Assembly (NCBI RefSeq): GCF_003286085.1
Contig: NW_020825321.1
Location: forward strand, 2,976,001-3,040,000
Length of the DNA: 64,000 nt
Direction of reading: 5' to 3'
Source of the DNA: Drosophila persimilis
Lineage: Eukaryota > Arthropoda > Insecta > Diptera > Drosophilidae
Shown here piece after piece: positions 23,266 to 34,272 of the stretch. Each line of letters begins with the position of its first letter. The first letter of the stretch is position 1. The notes under the pieces are model-generated. The model ran no database searches and had not been told where the DNA came from. It saw only the letters and a list, made by a program, of their open reading frames with translations. Made by a program: the position numbers and the translations under genes.

Positions 23266-23697
23266 CGCTTTGTCGCCGTCGCGTGCCAAAGTTTTAGGCG
23301 CCGTCCGCGGCCATTTTCTCCCGGCACGCGATGTCTTCGGCGTCTCTCCCCGTCTCTTTCTACTGCGTAGGTGGCTGGCCGCGTGGTTTCCCGCGTGGTT
23401 TTCGCCGTTTTTTTCTGTCTTGTAGGTGGCTAGCTGCGTGGTTTTCCGCGTGGTTTTCGCCGGCGCGTTTGGGGCACGTGCCGGTGGCTGTTGCTTGGGG
23501 GGGTATTAGGTAAGCCAGCCTCAGCTGTACACAAGTCGAGGGATCAAAGATTGGATCTATTCGCCGGGGCTCTGATTTTGGGCTGCTAATCCCTGATTTG
23601 AAGTTTTCTGCTGCTGCTTAGTTCCCTTTTCACTGCTTTTCACTTATTCCCTATGCTCACCGACACTCCCCTCGTGAGTCCCTGCTCGGGCGCCATC

Positions 23698-24590
23698 TGT
23701 AAGGAAGTTCTCAGGCCGAGGTACAGCTTCTCAGTCTGTCCAGGGCCCGGTCCTTCCACACAGCATGATCCACGATTCACATCTGCGTCGCCGGGTCCCC
23801 AGGGCGAGGGTGTAGGAGAGGGAACCCAGCTTTGCGGATGCCGCGTGAATCCACGACTCACATCCAGCATCGCCGGGTCCCCAGGGGAGAAAGGTATAGG
23901 AAAGGGAAGCCCAGCTTGGTGGATGCCGCATGATCCACGACTCACATCCACATCGCCGGGCCCCCCAGGGAATAGGGAAGAGAGGGGGAGGTGGTGAGGG
24001 ACACCTACGGGCGAAAGTTCGAAAACCGGTGGGTTGAGGTGGGTGTCTTTATTGTGGAGGAATACGACAAAAATATCATAAGCCCCATGTGGATATCGAT
24101 ATGCATTTAACACTGTGGGAAACTTCTGCTCCTGCGCTTATACCCGGCGGTATAAGCGGCGGGTTCTCTTCACGGTGGTCACGGCTTACTTTTCACTTCG
24201 CGCGGGGTCGGGGCACTGCTTATTTGGTACAACCGTTCTGGCTCAGCCTTCGGAGATCACTCCCGAGCGTGGCCCGCGCTGGACCGTGCCATCTTCTGCT
24301 CTTCGTTTTGACAGCTTTTCTGCCACTTCGCTGCTGCGCAGCTTTCGGCTGCCGGCCTCGGCTCGGGGGTGTATGCATGCTTCGCCGGCGGCTCTCTCCC
24401 TCGACTGCGTGGGCGTAAGACCGATCGACGGCTTCTCTGCCGCTTCGCTCTCTTCCATGCTGGCTCTCTTTGCTGCGTGGCCGTAGTATGCGTCTCTCTT
24501 CCGTGTTGGTTCTCTGAGCTGCGTGGCCGTAGTATGCGTCTCTCTTCCGTGTTGGTTCTCTTAATTCTACTACTAAGTAAAAAGGCCTCA
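23698..24590 (-). repeat. Right (5') LTR of element D
   Basis: Begins TGTAAGGAAG right beside the tRNA-Lys-type primer-binding site, so this boundary is firm. It includes a three-unit 81-85-bp minisatellite (23765-23970) and a two-unit 46-bp repeat (24472-24563). The outer edge is estimated near 24590, before AT-rich unique sequence, and has no matching partner to fix it. Confidence 0.65.
23765..23970. repeat. 81-85-bp minisatellite in element D LTR
   Basis: Three units starting at about 23765, 23846 and 23931, each with TGATCCACGA(C/T)TCACATC then CGCCGGG(T/C)CCCC. The left LTR has a single unit. Confidence 0.8.
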
Positions 24591-25578
24591 TTATTTTGGG
24601 GTTCTCTTAGCCTATTTCTTACTTTAATTTGGGAAAATAAGGTCAGTGTTGTCTTTGTTATAATAATAATAATAGTAGTAATAAAAATTAGATAATAATG
24701 AGCTAATAAGCCCCCGGGGCTGCCCCATCAGGGGATGGTGTTGTGGTCAGGTTTTTTGTGGAGGCTTATGCCTTCACATTGCTTAGCTCTGAAATAATAT
24801 GTATTTTTTATATATATATATATGTAATGAAGAAAATTAAAAAGTGAAAAAAATTTAAATATTAATTAAACCAAAAAAAATTCTCAACTCAACAGTTTCC
24901 AAACAAAATTTTATAACAAAATCCTAATGGTTTGATCTCCCAGCTAGCCTGGCTCCCTACAGAGCCGCTCTTAATTGTCCGAATTAATTCACCAAGTACA
25001 GCTAAAGAGGAAAAATAATTTCTGGCAAGTTAGAACACTTAAGCTGTGGGCAGTGGTAATTCTAAATTCTGCGCACCTGCGTCCAACAGAGCTTATAGAA
25101 GCAGTGATCCAAACTGCCAAATAAAAATAAGACAATGTAAACTGAGGCACTCAATGAAATGAGCCGTGGTCAGGAGTGTACTTAAGCTAAATGCATCACC
25201 AGTGAATCCAAGACGGTTCAATTATCCTCTGGTTCCTCAGGCATAAAGTTCAGTAGCACTTACAGCGTAGACTGAAATGACATGGACCACAGATAGCTTC
25301 TTAAAGCTATTCCAGTAGTATTCCTATTAATCACGACAATCAGGCTATTTGTACAGAAATAAGTAAAACTCACTTAGAAGCCTTAGAATCGTGGCCCGGA
25401 AACATACCCTGGGACTTAGTTTTCTATCGGTATTCCAAAGATCCGTATGAGAACTGAATGACAGCGGAAATGATTTGGGTTTCTTCATCTTCATTAAAAA
25501 CATCGAAAATCTAACTGTTCCCAAGTCTTACCCGAAGATGCTCGAACAGACGCCAAGGGAAATTTAAAAAGTGAAGGT
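24591..25578. other. Unassigned AT-rich spacer between elements D and E
   Basis: No gene or named repeat was recognised. Features seen are a TAA-type microsatellite near 24660, the self-complementary AGCCCCCGGGGCT near 24711, and a TA run near 24810. It may be the sequence into which D and E inserted. Confidence 0.4.
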
Positions 25579-26432
25579 TGTAACGAACCCAAAAGGGTTC
25601 GCCACAACGCCTCTCCCAACACCCAATAAAGATCCGGCTACTAAATTACAACACCTCGCCCAAATTGATTTACTACGCGAACACCCCCCCTCCACACATA
25701 GCCACCGATTGACAGGCGCCGTCTTCGTAACGCTGACCCAACACCAGGTCACGCTGACTTCCACCACTCCAGACCAAGCAACCGGCCAGGCGCAGTCTTC
25801 CGGGTTCATCGGCTACAAAACGATGACACCGCGGAAGCCCACGACAAGCCCCCAACGGCAAACCTGCCAGCTCGCCAAAAACACGAAGAGACAGAACTAG
25901 GTCAACCCGCGATCGCCAGAACAGCGAAGTGCACCCCGACACGGAAGTGCACTTCCGAACCCGCTGACACGGCGCCCATTGGCGTATAAATAGACGCCGA
26001 CTGGAAACCAGAAAGCAACTTACGCAGAGATCCGGCTCGCACTACGGTCGTTGTACCAAAACTTACGCAGAGACCCAGCCCGGAGTACAGACGCGGTACC
26101 CGGAACCCACCAGAAGACATCGGCGCCCAATTAAAAATAAGTCATTTAAGCCGCTAAGAAATACAATAAAGTGTCAAATTTGCAAAGTAAAAACACCCGA
26201 TTGCGTAAGTTCACCCCAATCAGCCGAGACACCGACGTCGCCCCACCCCGAGTCCACACGGTCGTTTCATATACACAACGGTAGCAACGCCCGCCCGAGC
26301 CCCGATCCACCTCTCTACGACAGGCCGCCCTCTGACGCCGCCCTTAAGGTTCCAACACATTTCTACAAATTTCTTGTGAACAGACCCCTGGACGTGACTG
26401 AGCTTACCTCAGCCTGAAATAGGTCCATCACA
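25579..26432 (+). repeat. 5' LTR of element E (about 855 bp)
   Basis: It begins TGTAACGAACCCAAAAGGGT, where GAACCC-AAAA-GGGTTC forms a perfect 6-bp stem, and ends at ...CCATCACA two bases before the tRNA-Lys-type primer-binding site. Inside are a TATA box (GGCGTATAAATAGACGCC near 25982) and an AATAAA signal near 26166, giving plausible U3, R and U5 parts. Confidence 0.75.
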
Positions 26433-26434
26433 AG

Positions 26435-26452
26435 TGGCGCCCGAGCAGGGAC
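26435..26452 (+). other. Primer-binding site of element E (tRNA-Lys type)
   Basis: TGGCGCCCGAGCAGGGAC is complementary to the 3' end of Drosophila tRNA-Lys(UUU) with about one mismatch. It lies immediately after the LTR, which fixes the LTR boundary and the element's orientation. Confidence 0.8.
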
Positions 26453-26731
26453 CCGAGGGAACGTCAGCGAGGGTTTGTGGAATAAAACCCCACGGCCACT
26501 AGAGCAAGAACACAAGAGAACAACCCAAAGAAAACCCCGACCTAGCGCAATATCAACGGCGAGAGTTGCGCAACGAGCAGACGAAAGCGCGACACAGCGA
26601 CAGAGAAACGCGAACAGTGCCGTCACCCCGAGAAGAAATTCGAAGCGTCAGCCGCGAAGCTCGACACAGTGCCCTAGTGAAGGAAAAGCGCAAGCCCAGC
26701 GAAACAGCCAACTCAAGTAACGATCGGAGCG

Positions 26732-28080
26732 ATGGAATCCCACACAGAGGAACAGGCCAGCGGGTATTACCCTGGAGAATTCGTCGCCAACCCAGGGGTG
26801 AGTACCGGCTGGATACACAAACGTCGCCGAGAGGAGCTGGAGTCCTTCGCGGAGGAATTCGGATTCAGCCGCGAGGGGAACGTGGAAGATTTGCGGAGGA
26901 GTTTCGCCGAACTAGTCGCCGGGCCCCTCGAACACGATGCCTGGGTCAGGTTGGCGGAGCTCGAGCGGCAGTACGCCAGATCGCCAGGACGAGCCAGATC
27001 GCCCCAGCCCGACACCTCAGCACCAACAGAGAAGCGGAAGACGGACCCCAAACTCAGCCTATAAGTTCCAGGAATCATGGAAGGCAAAGCCAGCAGCTCA
27101 CCGACATCGATAACCGCCGAAGATCTACCGAAGCCCCCGCCCCCGGAGCCAAGGCCTTCGCCCATGAGAAGGATCTGGCCGACAGCAGGAGGAAATGGCC
27201 CCACAGACGGCTACTACTACAGTCACGCCGCGCAGATGGCGGAACGGATCCGAAAGTGGGGAATCCAGTTCGACGGGCAGGACGACCCACTGTCGTTCGT
27301 CGAACTACTGGAAGAGCGTGCCCTCTCGTACGGGGTAGACATGAACTACGTGCCGCGAGCCATGGCAGAGCTCCTCACCGACCGAGCCAACCGTTGGTTC
27401 CGCACCAGCCGACTCCAGAGCGCCTCATGGGCCGATTTCCGCCAGGAGTTCCTAGCCTTTTTCCTGCCAGGGCGGTCCAGGGACCGCAAACAAGCGGTGG
27501 GCGAACCGTTCAAGGACTTCGTCATCGAGCTCCGGTTGCTCATGCACCACGCCGGGTACGACGAAGCCAAAGAACTAAGCCGGATCTATGACAACACCCT
27601 CCCGGCGTACCAGCTGTATGTGCGAAGGCACGAACTGAGAAGTCTGACGCAACTGACAATGTTGGCCACAGAATTCGAGAGTATTCAGGGGCGGAGCATA
27701 CCGGCGACCCTCATCCCCCCACCACAACCACCACACGGCCAGCGGCACAACAAGTGCATAACGAAAACGGGGCGAATCGGGCCGAATTCCGAAAGCCCCA
27801 CTGGAACACCTCGGAACCCGCAAGGAAGCCGCACCAAGCCGGCGCTTCAGCACAGGAAGCGACACATCGAATGATCACCACCCCCATCGCCAACCCGCAC
27901 GCAGCCTGTCGACGTTGCGGAGAAACGGGACATGTATCTCGCGACTGCACCAACCCATCGATCCTCTTCTGTTGGGAATGCGGCAAGCGCGGAACACGCA
28001 CCGTGGGCTGTTGCCGCCAGGACCCGTCGGGAAACGACTCGCGTCCCCAGCTGACACGGGAACAGCCGGGCACGACGCTT
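26732..28080 (+). pseudogene. Gag of element E (SAP-like motif, capsid, zinc knuckles)
   Basis: The N-terminal part, MESHTEEQASGYYPGEF..., carries RREELESFAEEFGFSREGNV and EDLRRSFAELV, an SAP-like helix pair. The capsid domain (about 27230-27690) has IQFDGQDDPLSFVELLEERA, ANRWFRTSRLQSASWADF and FLPGRSRDRKQAVGEPFKDF. Two zinc knuckles follow (CRRCGETGHVSRDC and CWECGKRGTRTVGC). Gag packages element RNA into particles. Broken copy. Confidence 0.8.
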
Positions 28081-28099
28081 CCTCAGAAAACCAACTAAG

Positions 28100-29168
28100 A
28101 CACCCGCTACAAGTACACGACGGCCGGATAGTGGCGAGAGTGACCATCGGAGAACGGCGTACGGAAGCCACGGTCGACACCGGGGCGTCCCGAAGTTTCA
28201 TCAACGCCGACCTCGCCCGCCAACTCGACCACGACAACGACCTGCGCGACGCTTGCGTCCCGATACGCCTAGCCGACGGCTCAGCACGCGAGATAACTCA
28301 GATCTTGCTAGCGCGCGTCAAACTAGACGAGCAAGAGGTACAGGTGCCGCTCTTGGTGCTGCCCAACATGTTAGAGCAAGCCATCATAGGGATGGACTTC
28401 CTGTGCGCCATCGAAACCACAATACAATGTGGCACCACACGCCTCCATCTCCAGGGCTCCCAACGCCCCCTCCCAAACACTCCGATGATCACCGCCAGCC
28501 AAGTACACGCCCACGGACCCAAGAACTTGAGACCCCCGCCGCCAACGAATCCCCCGCCACGACGCGAGACACGAGCACAAGGAACAAGGAACACAGAACC
28601 CATGGCCACAACGAGGCACACCAGCCCCAGGCTCACTCCGAGAAACCCAAAACTAAGCAAAGCAACGAAGAAAGCGAGCCGGTCTCCCGAGGGCACCGAT
28701 GCGGTTCCACCAACAATGGGAACGGAACCCAGGACGCCCCTCCAGAAGACAACCCGGCCCCAGCAACGACAGCCGCCACGCAGCAGCCAGGCGCTCGAGG
28801 TACCACCTCCGACCGCCACCCTGGCCCACGAACGCGTCGACACCGCCCTCGGCACGAAAACGACCCCTACGAAACCGACCGACCAGCTACTCCCGCGTCC
28901 TCTCAGGCAGGAACCGGGAGGGGCGACCACCGCCGCACGAGGCATCAATCGGAACCCCGCCGCACCTGGAGCCGACACACCATCGATCGTCACCGACATC
29001 ATGGAACGCCTCCCGGGCAACACGCCTGGAGCCATGTCGGTGAACCTCACCGCCCAAACTGGCCGTCGGTCAAACGCTACGACCGCATCCGAGACCCGCA
29101 CGTTCGTACATCACGCTGAGTACAACGTGACATTGTTCATGAACCACACCCCTAAGAACAAATTTTGA
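28100..29168 (+). pseudogene. Protease of element E with long Pro/Thr-rich tail
   Basis: The retropepsin domain at about 28120-28440 has VARVTIGERRTEATVDTGAS (catalytic DTGA), RLADGSAREI and LVLPNMLEQAIIGMDFL. It is followed by about 240 residues rich in Pro, Thr, Arg and Ala with no recognisable domain, up to the point where the element ends. In related elements a spacer precedes the RT. The large open frames on both strands here reflect high GC content. Confidence 0.75.
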
Positions 29169-29170
29169 TA

Positions 29171-29360
29171 ATTCCTACCTAACAGTGAGGCCCCACGTTG
29201 TGCGCCAAAAATAATCGCTGTTAATCTTCCGGCTTCTGGCTCGTCAGGCACGATTGTGGTACTCTTTTTTTATTGCTCCTAAGCTGAGGCATACCCTATT
29301 ACTATCTTAAATTTATGCGTGTCAATAAGCCATTTAAAGCCGGACGGAAAGTACAACACC
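29171..29360 (-). other. Spacer with isolated minus-strand primer-site-like sequence
   Basis: Bases 29191-29208 read on the minus strand as TGGCGCACAACGTGGGGC, which matches 17 of 18 bases of the tRNA-Lys-type primer-binding site used by gypsy-type elements. No coding remnant lies next to it. AT-rich sequence to its right could be LTR debris, but no partner LTR was found. Confidence 0.4.
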
Positions 29361-29501
29361 TAGGTTAGGTTAGGTTAAGGCGGTAGCCTGAAGTGGGGGT
29401 AAAAGCCTCCCGACCCCCAAGCTCACTTGGACCTATTGTGTTGCCGCATGGGCATGTGCCCCTTCTCGTTGCCTGAACCGTGAGAGCAGACGACTGCAGG
29501 A

Positions 29502-29801
29502 TTAAGGGCAGTCCCATCCGGTGGCTTGGATGTATTCGGACAAGGTCCCTGGTTTGATTTCGGACAGGTCCGAAATGTCCGTGAGAAGAGCGGCCCCGAG
29601 AATACGAAGACGACGATTTCCAAGGGCTGGGCAGTGGCAGAAGAAGTGGGGGACTGATTTCTCCTCTTCCTCGTCGCGACAACTCCTGCAGAAGTCGTTA
29701 TGAGGGATTGACAGTCTAGAGACATGAATGCCTGAGCACTGTGCTCTGCTGAGTCTATACAGCTCTGCTGAGCGCTTCTTCGATCGATATGGCCATATCA
29801 A
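29502..29801 (-). pseudogene. LOA-1 ORF2 C-terminal zinc-finger region
   Basis: Contains AELYRLSRAQCSGIHVSRLS, CRSCRDEEEEKSVPHFFCHC and LSEYIQATGWDCP. The CxxC...HxxxC knuckle and the closing ATGW phrase are typical of the ORF2 tail of LOA/I-group LINEs. It joins endonuclease-side sequence without the intervening RT core. Confidence 0.75.
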
Positions 29802-30341
29802 TGTTGAGACTTTGCAGGAAACGGTTTTCTGCCATCTCCTATTGGCATTTTGCCAATTTGCGCGTTAGGAGCCTGCACGTAGCTAATGGTATCGCTACTT
29901 GCTCCCTCTCCGATAGTCCCCCTACCTCATTCCTGATGTGTAAGTGCAGCAGCTTTTCTAGTGTTTTTAATATAAAAGAGGTAAGGCTTATCGGTCTATA
30001 GTCCTTGGGACTCGCATGGCTTCACTTTCCTGCCTTTGGGAGGAAGACAACTCTCGAGGTTCTCCATTGGATAGGGATATAGCCAGTACTTATACAAGCT
30101 GTGAATATTGCGGAGAGCCATGGGGTAATCGCCTCTTTGCTCACCTGCATCATGGCTGGGAATACCCCGTCAAGTCCTGGTGCTTTTGTGCCCGCAAAGG
30201 AGTCTATTGCCCAGTGGATTCGCTTAGTGGTTAACAGATATGTTGGGTTGTTCCTCGGTTGCTAGGTCCTGGTGCTCTTTGGCATCAGCGACCTCGGTGC
30301 AACCAGGGAAATGTTCCTCCATTAGTGCTGTTAAGGCTTCG

Positions 30342-31330
30342 TCACTGCCCTACTGTCCACTGTCCGTCATCTAGCTTTAATTGGCTTTGTATGGTAGGCT
30401 GCTTAGAGAGCAGCTTCCGTAGCCATGCGGTTTCTGGTACTTTCTCGATGTTGGAGCAGAAGGTCCTCCACGAGTTCCGTTGTGCTTTACGTATTTCCTT
30501 CTTGTAGCTCCTGAGTAGGAGTCTGTATTCCTCATAGACGATCCCTTCGTTCGCTTGTTTGGCGATCTTAAAGAATTCCTTGAGGTTGTCCCTTTGAAGA
30601 GAGAGATCCCGGCTCCCGGCGTTGGATAGGGTCTCTAGAGACTTCTCTATGTCCTCCGCGGATTTCACTGTGCCCGGACTCGCGAGCTTCGAAGTAACTG
30701 TCTTTTTAAACTTTTCCCAGTTTGTATTCCGGGGGTTTCTATAGACTATGACCTTCGAAGAATGTTTGAAGTCGCACTTAAACTGAATGTACTTGTGATC
30801 TGAGAAGGAGGGTCTTTCAAGGACCCTCCAGCTAGATACCGTAGTACTGTTTCCCGTTGCAAGTGTTAGGTCTAGCACGTTGGATGAGGTCTCTATCATT
30901 GATGTCGGTGCTTCCCCACACATTGTGGTGAGCATTGGCATCCGTCCCGATGACGAGTTGATAGTTTTTGGTACCGGCTTCTGTCACCAGGCTCCTGAGT
31001 TCGTCGGGTGGTGCGGGTCTGTCGTGAGCCATGTAGCAGGAAGCCACCAGAAGGCGCTTTTCCTCACTTTCCAGCATCACAAACGTCAGGTTATCCGTGC
31101 TGTAATGAGGCATAAGATAAGCTTAGATTCCTTTCCGTACGAGTACGGCGGCTCTGTTCCTTTTTACCGATGTTGAATACAACAGATTGTGATTTGAGGA
31201 CTTTAGTCTGGACACTGAGTTGCCTGTCCACGACCTCCAGCTTGGCCCCCTCCCTTCCAGTTGGTCCCCTCCCGCTTCCAGTTGGCAGACCGTACGCGTC
31301 AGCCAACTTAGGGTTGGATCGTTGTTTCAA
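30342..31330 (-). pseudogene. LOA-1 ORF2: endonuclease and start of RT region
   Basis: Endonuclease motifs are LLVASCYMAHDRPAPPDELR, YQLVIGTDANAHHNVWGSTD (catalytic Asp/Asn), VLDLTLATG and FSDHKYIQF (terminal SDH). A helical linker (NPRNTNWEKFKKTV, EYRLLLRSYKKEIRKAQRNS) then leads toward the RT. At least one frame change near 30850 and a damaged N terminus are visible. This domain nicks target DNA in functional LINEs. Confidence 0.75.
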
Positions 31331-31331
31331 C

Positions 31332-32083
31332 TCATTCATCTGCGCAAACAAAACGCGCATGCACCAGCTTCCACTGTGCTGCTGTCATCCTGCCGTTCTC
31401 ATCGCTACTGTCAATTAGTGCCACGATCTTTGAGCTTGGCTTCTTGGTCGAATTCGGTGGATGGGTTGCACTCTTGTGCCCGCGTTGCCGCTTGCTGACC
31501 GGAGTGTCCTTGATGCCACTCTCAGTCGAGCGTTGTCTTTTGGTAACCATCATCTAATCCACCTTATTGGCATATTCGCCATTCGACGCCCTTATCTGTG
31601 GCATCTGAGCGTAATGTAGCCGGCCCTCCTCTACTCGCTGCTCGGCCCAGGCTAGCTTGACCTTCTCCTCCTGGGAGATGTCTGCTTTACCTTGCAGCCG
31701 GCTTTTGATATTGAGGGCCGCTTTGTATTGTGATTTGGCCTTCATCCCCTCCTTGGTGGGTGCCAGCTGGTGCCTGGTTCCGGCGAGCGGAGAAGGCTCT
31801 CTTCCTCCGTCCTGCTCAGAGAGAGCACGCTCTCCAGATCCGTGTCTGTGTCGACTACGGCATCTGTGCGGCTCAACTTGCAGGCTGCGGAGTGAGTTGT
31901 TTTTGTTGTTGTGGCAGTAGCTTTACAACTGACTTGGCCTGCTCCCGCCAAGTCTGAGGTGTGACCGCTGGCGACACGCAGAGAGGATTGCTCCTCCCCG
32001 TGCACGCCGGTGGTAGCAGTCACGCTTCGCACCGACGTTTGGGTTGACATCCCAACCCGTGCTTTATCCATCTTCGCCTCCAT
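31332..32083 (-). pseudogene. LOA-1 ORF1 remnant
   Basis: A discontinuous low-complexity protein: Ser/Thr-rich N terminus (MEAKMDKARVGMSTQTSVRS), a helical charged middle (RLQGKADISQEEKVKLAWAE) and a basic C terminus with VSKRQRGHKSATHPP. No zinc knuckle is seen. It is broken by stops near 31745 and 31553. Assignment rests mainly on its place just upstream of the endonuclease. Confidence 0.5.
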
Positions 32084-34270
32084 ATTTGGGCCGAGGGTCC
32101 ATACTGGTTAATATTTTTCGGGGGGACCACCCCCTAGCGTTTTAGGCCTGACCGCCAGGCACCTCTAGCCATGGCCCTGGTTCGGTTCCCCCGACTTTGA
32201 ATCGGGAAGACGCCGGACCATAGCCTTAGCTAGACACTGTATTACACCGGACAGAGCAAGCGACAGTGCACCCCCACGCAAAAAGGTGGAAGATAATTTA
32301 TTTATTTAATTTAAAAAACGACTTACAGGAACCTCCATCGACGAAGCGATTCCGATTTGGGTTTCTGAAAAGTAAAAAAAAAGAACACATAATTCGCCTT
32401 GAGCACACACAAGGCTCAGGCAGGTCGAGCTAAGTTTAACTGTGATTCTCTATCTCTTTTCTCCCCGTCCCTCATGCCTCTTCGCATTCCTCTGCGCTCA
32501 GTTTCGCATTCCTCTTTGCGGATCACCGGTACTTATCGAGCACCGGTGTGTGGGGGCTCGGCTTAAGAGGCAAAGTTAGGTGGAGAAAGAAGGAAAGAGA
32601 TAGAGAGAGAAAGAAGCCTAACTGAAGGGGGACAATAAAAAGAACCGGCTGAAAAAATGCTTAGAGCGTAGGCTGTGCTATGCTATTTTTGTTTTATCAT
32701 ATTTTGTGTTCTATTGGAGCTGGCTGGATTTCGGTGACAAATTTCTGCTTTGCTCTGCCACTAATTTCCACTAGCCGCAGAACACTTTTTTTTTCTCGGC
32801 CTCCTCCCCTACGCACGGGGTATGGACGCATACGCGGAGCCATGCAATAAACCGACGCGGCTGCCGTCTGCCGGGCACTAGTTGGCCTTCTCTCTTGCTC
32901 GAAGGCGAAGTGAGTGACGACCCAACGCTCCGGCGAATTTCTGTAAATTGCAGCTGGTTGTCGCGGAAGACGAGACTCCTCCAAACTCCAGCCTAGGGCA
33001 AATTGCAGACGCATGGAACACACATTTATACACTTGCGCTTGGCTGTTTTTTTTTTCTCAACTTACCCAAACGGGTGCCCCGTCGAAAGTGTGTATATCA
33101 CTAGCTAACGCCTCACTGCCTGGGATATAACTCACTTTTTTTTTACTGATTTTAATGGGTTTCTATCTTTTTTTTTTAATAATGTAATCAAACTGCCGCT
33201 TTAGAGGGTACTTGTTGAACACCACTTGACGCTGTCGACCAAGCTTGGAGTGCTGCAATGGCGTCCAATTACATCTATTTATAATTTTTCTTCTTGTTGA
33301 ACTTCGACTTCGCTCTCCTTTCGACGAGGAAGTTTGACCTGGCTCTGACCCACTCTCTGATCCCAGACCCTCTTTGCCAACTGTTAGAGAGAATTTTCTC
33401 TTTTCACTCGATAGACGGTGCCTAAATTTCGGCGGACCCCAAAAATCCTAGGCCTTCTCACAGTAGCTACAAGCCTCACCGTACAGAGGTGTTAGTTTAA
33501 CCGTGCGCTTTCCGGCTTTGCCCTGGCCGGCTGGGCTGGCTTATGGGGGAATATGCCGTCGGTTATTTTTCTCATTGATCACCAACAAATACGAAAGTTT
33601 GCGTACAAAGGAATGCGGTTTGGGGAAAGGGGAACCTCGGTACAGCGGGCAAAACAGATGGATAAAGCGAGAGGAAAAGAACTGCAGTCAGATCGGGGTG
33701 GGTACTAGGCGATGTTCGGTCTTGGGCTGCATGCGATAAGCGGCATACAGCAAACGAGATCCCTCCCAAAACCGTTCCGGTAAGAGTCTGCTGCCTAAGC
33801 TCAGGTGCGGGTCCGCACCTAAATTAAGTTTATTCACGGAAGAACCCCGAAATATAGGTATATTTCATTATATTCATCTTCTAATATTAATTAATTTCTG
33901 AGTATTCAAATCCGCAATTTGTATGTGAGACTATGGGAAGCTAACTTAAGAAATTATGATTATAGGTAAGGGTAGATATTGATCAATGTACTTATAAGTT
34001 TCAAGTTACTTAAAAATATAAAAGAGCTTATTATATTATAAATTTGGAAAATGAATAAAGATAGGAAAATAAAAATGTTTCAGGCTATAGGGAAATGGTA
34101 TGCGATATTGTGGGCACCAAACACGCAATCATGCCCATCGTCTCGACGGAATGCGAAATATGATTATCTCCATCAGTATTTTCCCTCACAGGGAGTTTCA
34201 CCACCGCGGGAAGTCGTCACACCATCGAGAGTTTATTCTTACGGGCCTGATCGTGCCTCATTGTGTGTGT
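32084..34270. other. Unassigned sequence
   Basis: No gene, RT motif or known repeat was recognised. 32084-32330 may be the 5' UTR of the adjacent LOA LINE. A TGTTAG start near 33381, after a pyrimidine-rich segment, looks faintly LTR-like but has no partner. 33500-34050 holds small open frames without domains and an AT-rich stretch after 33850. Confidence 0.4.
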
Positions 34271-34272
34271 TT

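Larger units (their letters stand above)
19675..24590 (-). mobile_element. Gypsy-like LTR retroelement D (SAP-like Gag group)
   Basis: LTR-related blocks at both ends start TGTAAGGAAGTTCTCAGGCC on the plus strand (19675 and 23698). Just left of 23698 is a minus-strand primer-binding site TGGCGCCCGAGCAGGGAC, complementary to tRNA-Lys(UUU) with about one mismatch. Between them lie Gag, a shortened RT, RNase H and integrase pieces. The right outer edge is approximate. Long LTRs plus a tRNA-Lys primer suggest the Osvaldo-like neighbourhood, but that is inference. Broken many times. Confidence 0.75.
25579..29170 (+). mobile_element. Gypsy-like LTR retroelement E, 5' half
   Basis: A long 5' LTR (25579-26432) is followed by primer-binding site TGGCGCCCGAGCAGGGAC (26435), a leader, Gag with SAP-like motif and capsid domain, zinc knuckles and a retropepsin. 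It stops near 29170, before any RT. The same primer site and Gag type as element D put them in one group. Base composition is much more GC-rich than its surroundings. Broken in a few places and lacking RT, integrase and 3' LTR. Confidence 0.8.
29361..32083 (-). mobile_element. LOA-clade LINE, copy 1 (internally deleted)
   Basis: Leftward: ORF1-like sequence (32083-31332), endonuclease (about 31330-30342), the start of the RT region (about 30340-29840), then directly a C-terminal zinc-finger region (29801-29502) and a 3' UTR ending in TTAACCTAACCTAACC. The RT palm with the YADD box is missing. Motif style resembles the Drosophila LOA, TRIM and Bilbo elements. Several frame changes; dead. Confidence 0.7.

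Noticed and set aside
23016-23327. Cys/Leu-rich and Gln/Ser-rich open frames
   Set aside because: Translation of a 51-bp GC-rich tandem repeat. All frames stay open and none has a domain.
26566-27591. 341-codon open frame rich in Arg/Pro/Ser
   Set aside because: It overlaps the Gag of element E in another frame. The true frame has the capsid and zinc-knuckle motifs, and this one is a GC-rich shadow.
28253-29119. Large overlapping open frames on both strands (288 and 267 codons)
   Set aside because: GC-rich sequence lacks stops in most frames. Only the frame continuing from the DTGA protease has a family motif.
29361-29380. TTAGGTTAGG run as a telomere-like repeat
   Set aside because: Drosophila lacks TTAGG telomeres and the run is the 3' tail of a LINE; a second LOA LINE has the same tail.
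33381-33500. Possible LTR start (TGTTAGAGAG) in the 32-34 kb gap
   Set aside because: No partner LTR, primer site or polypurine tract was found nearby.
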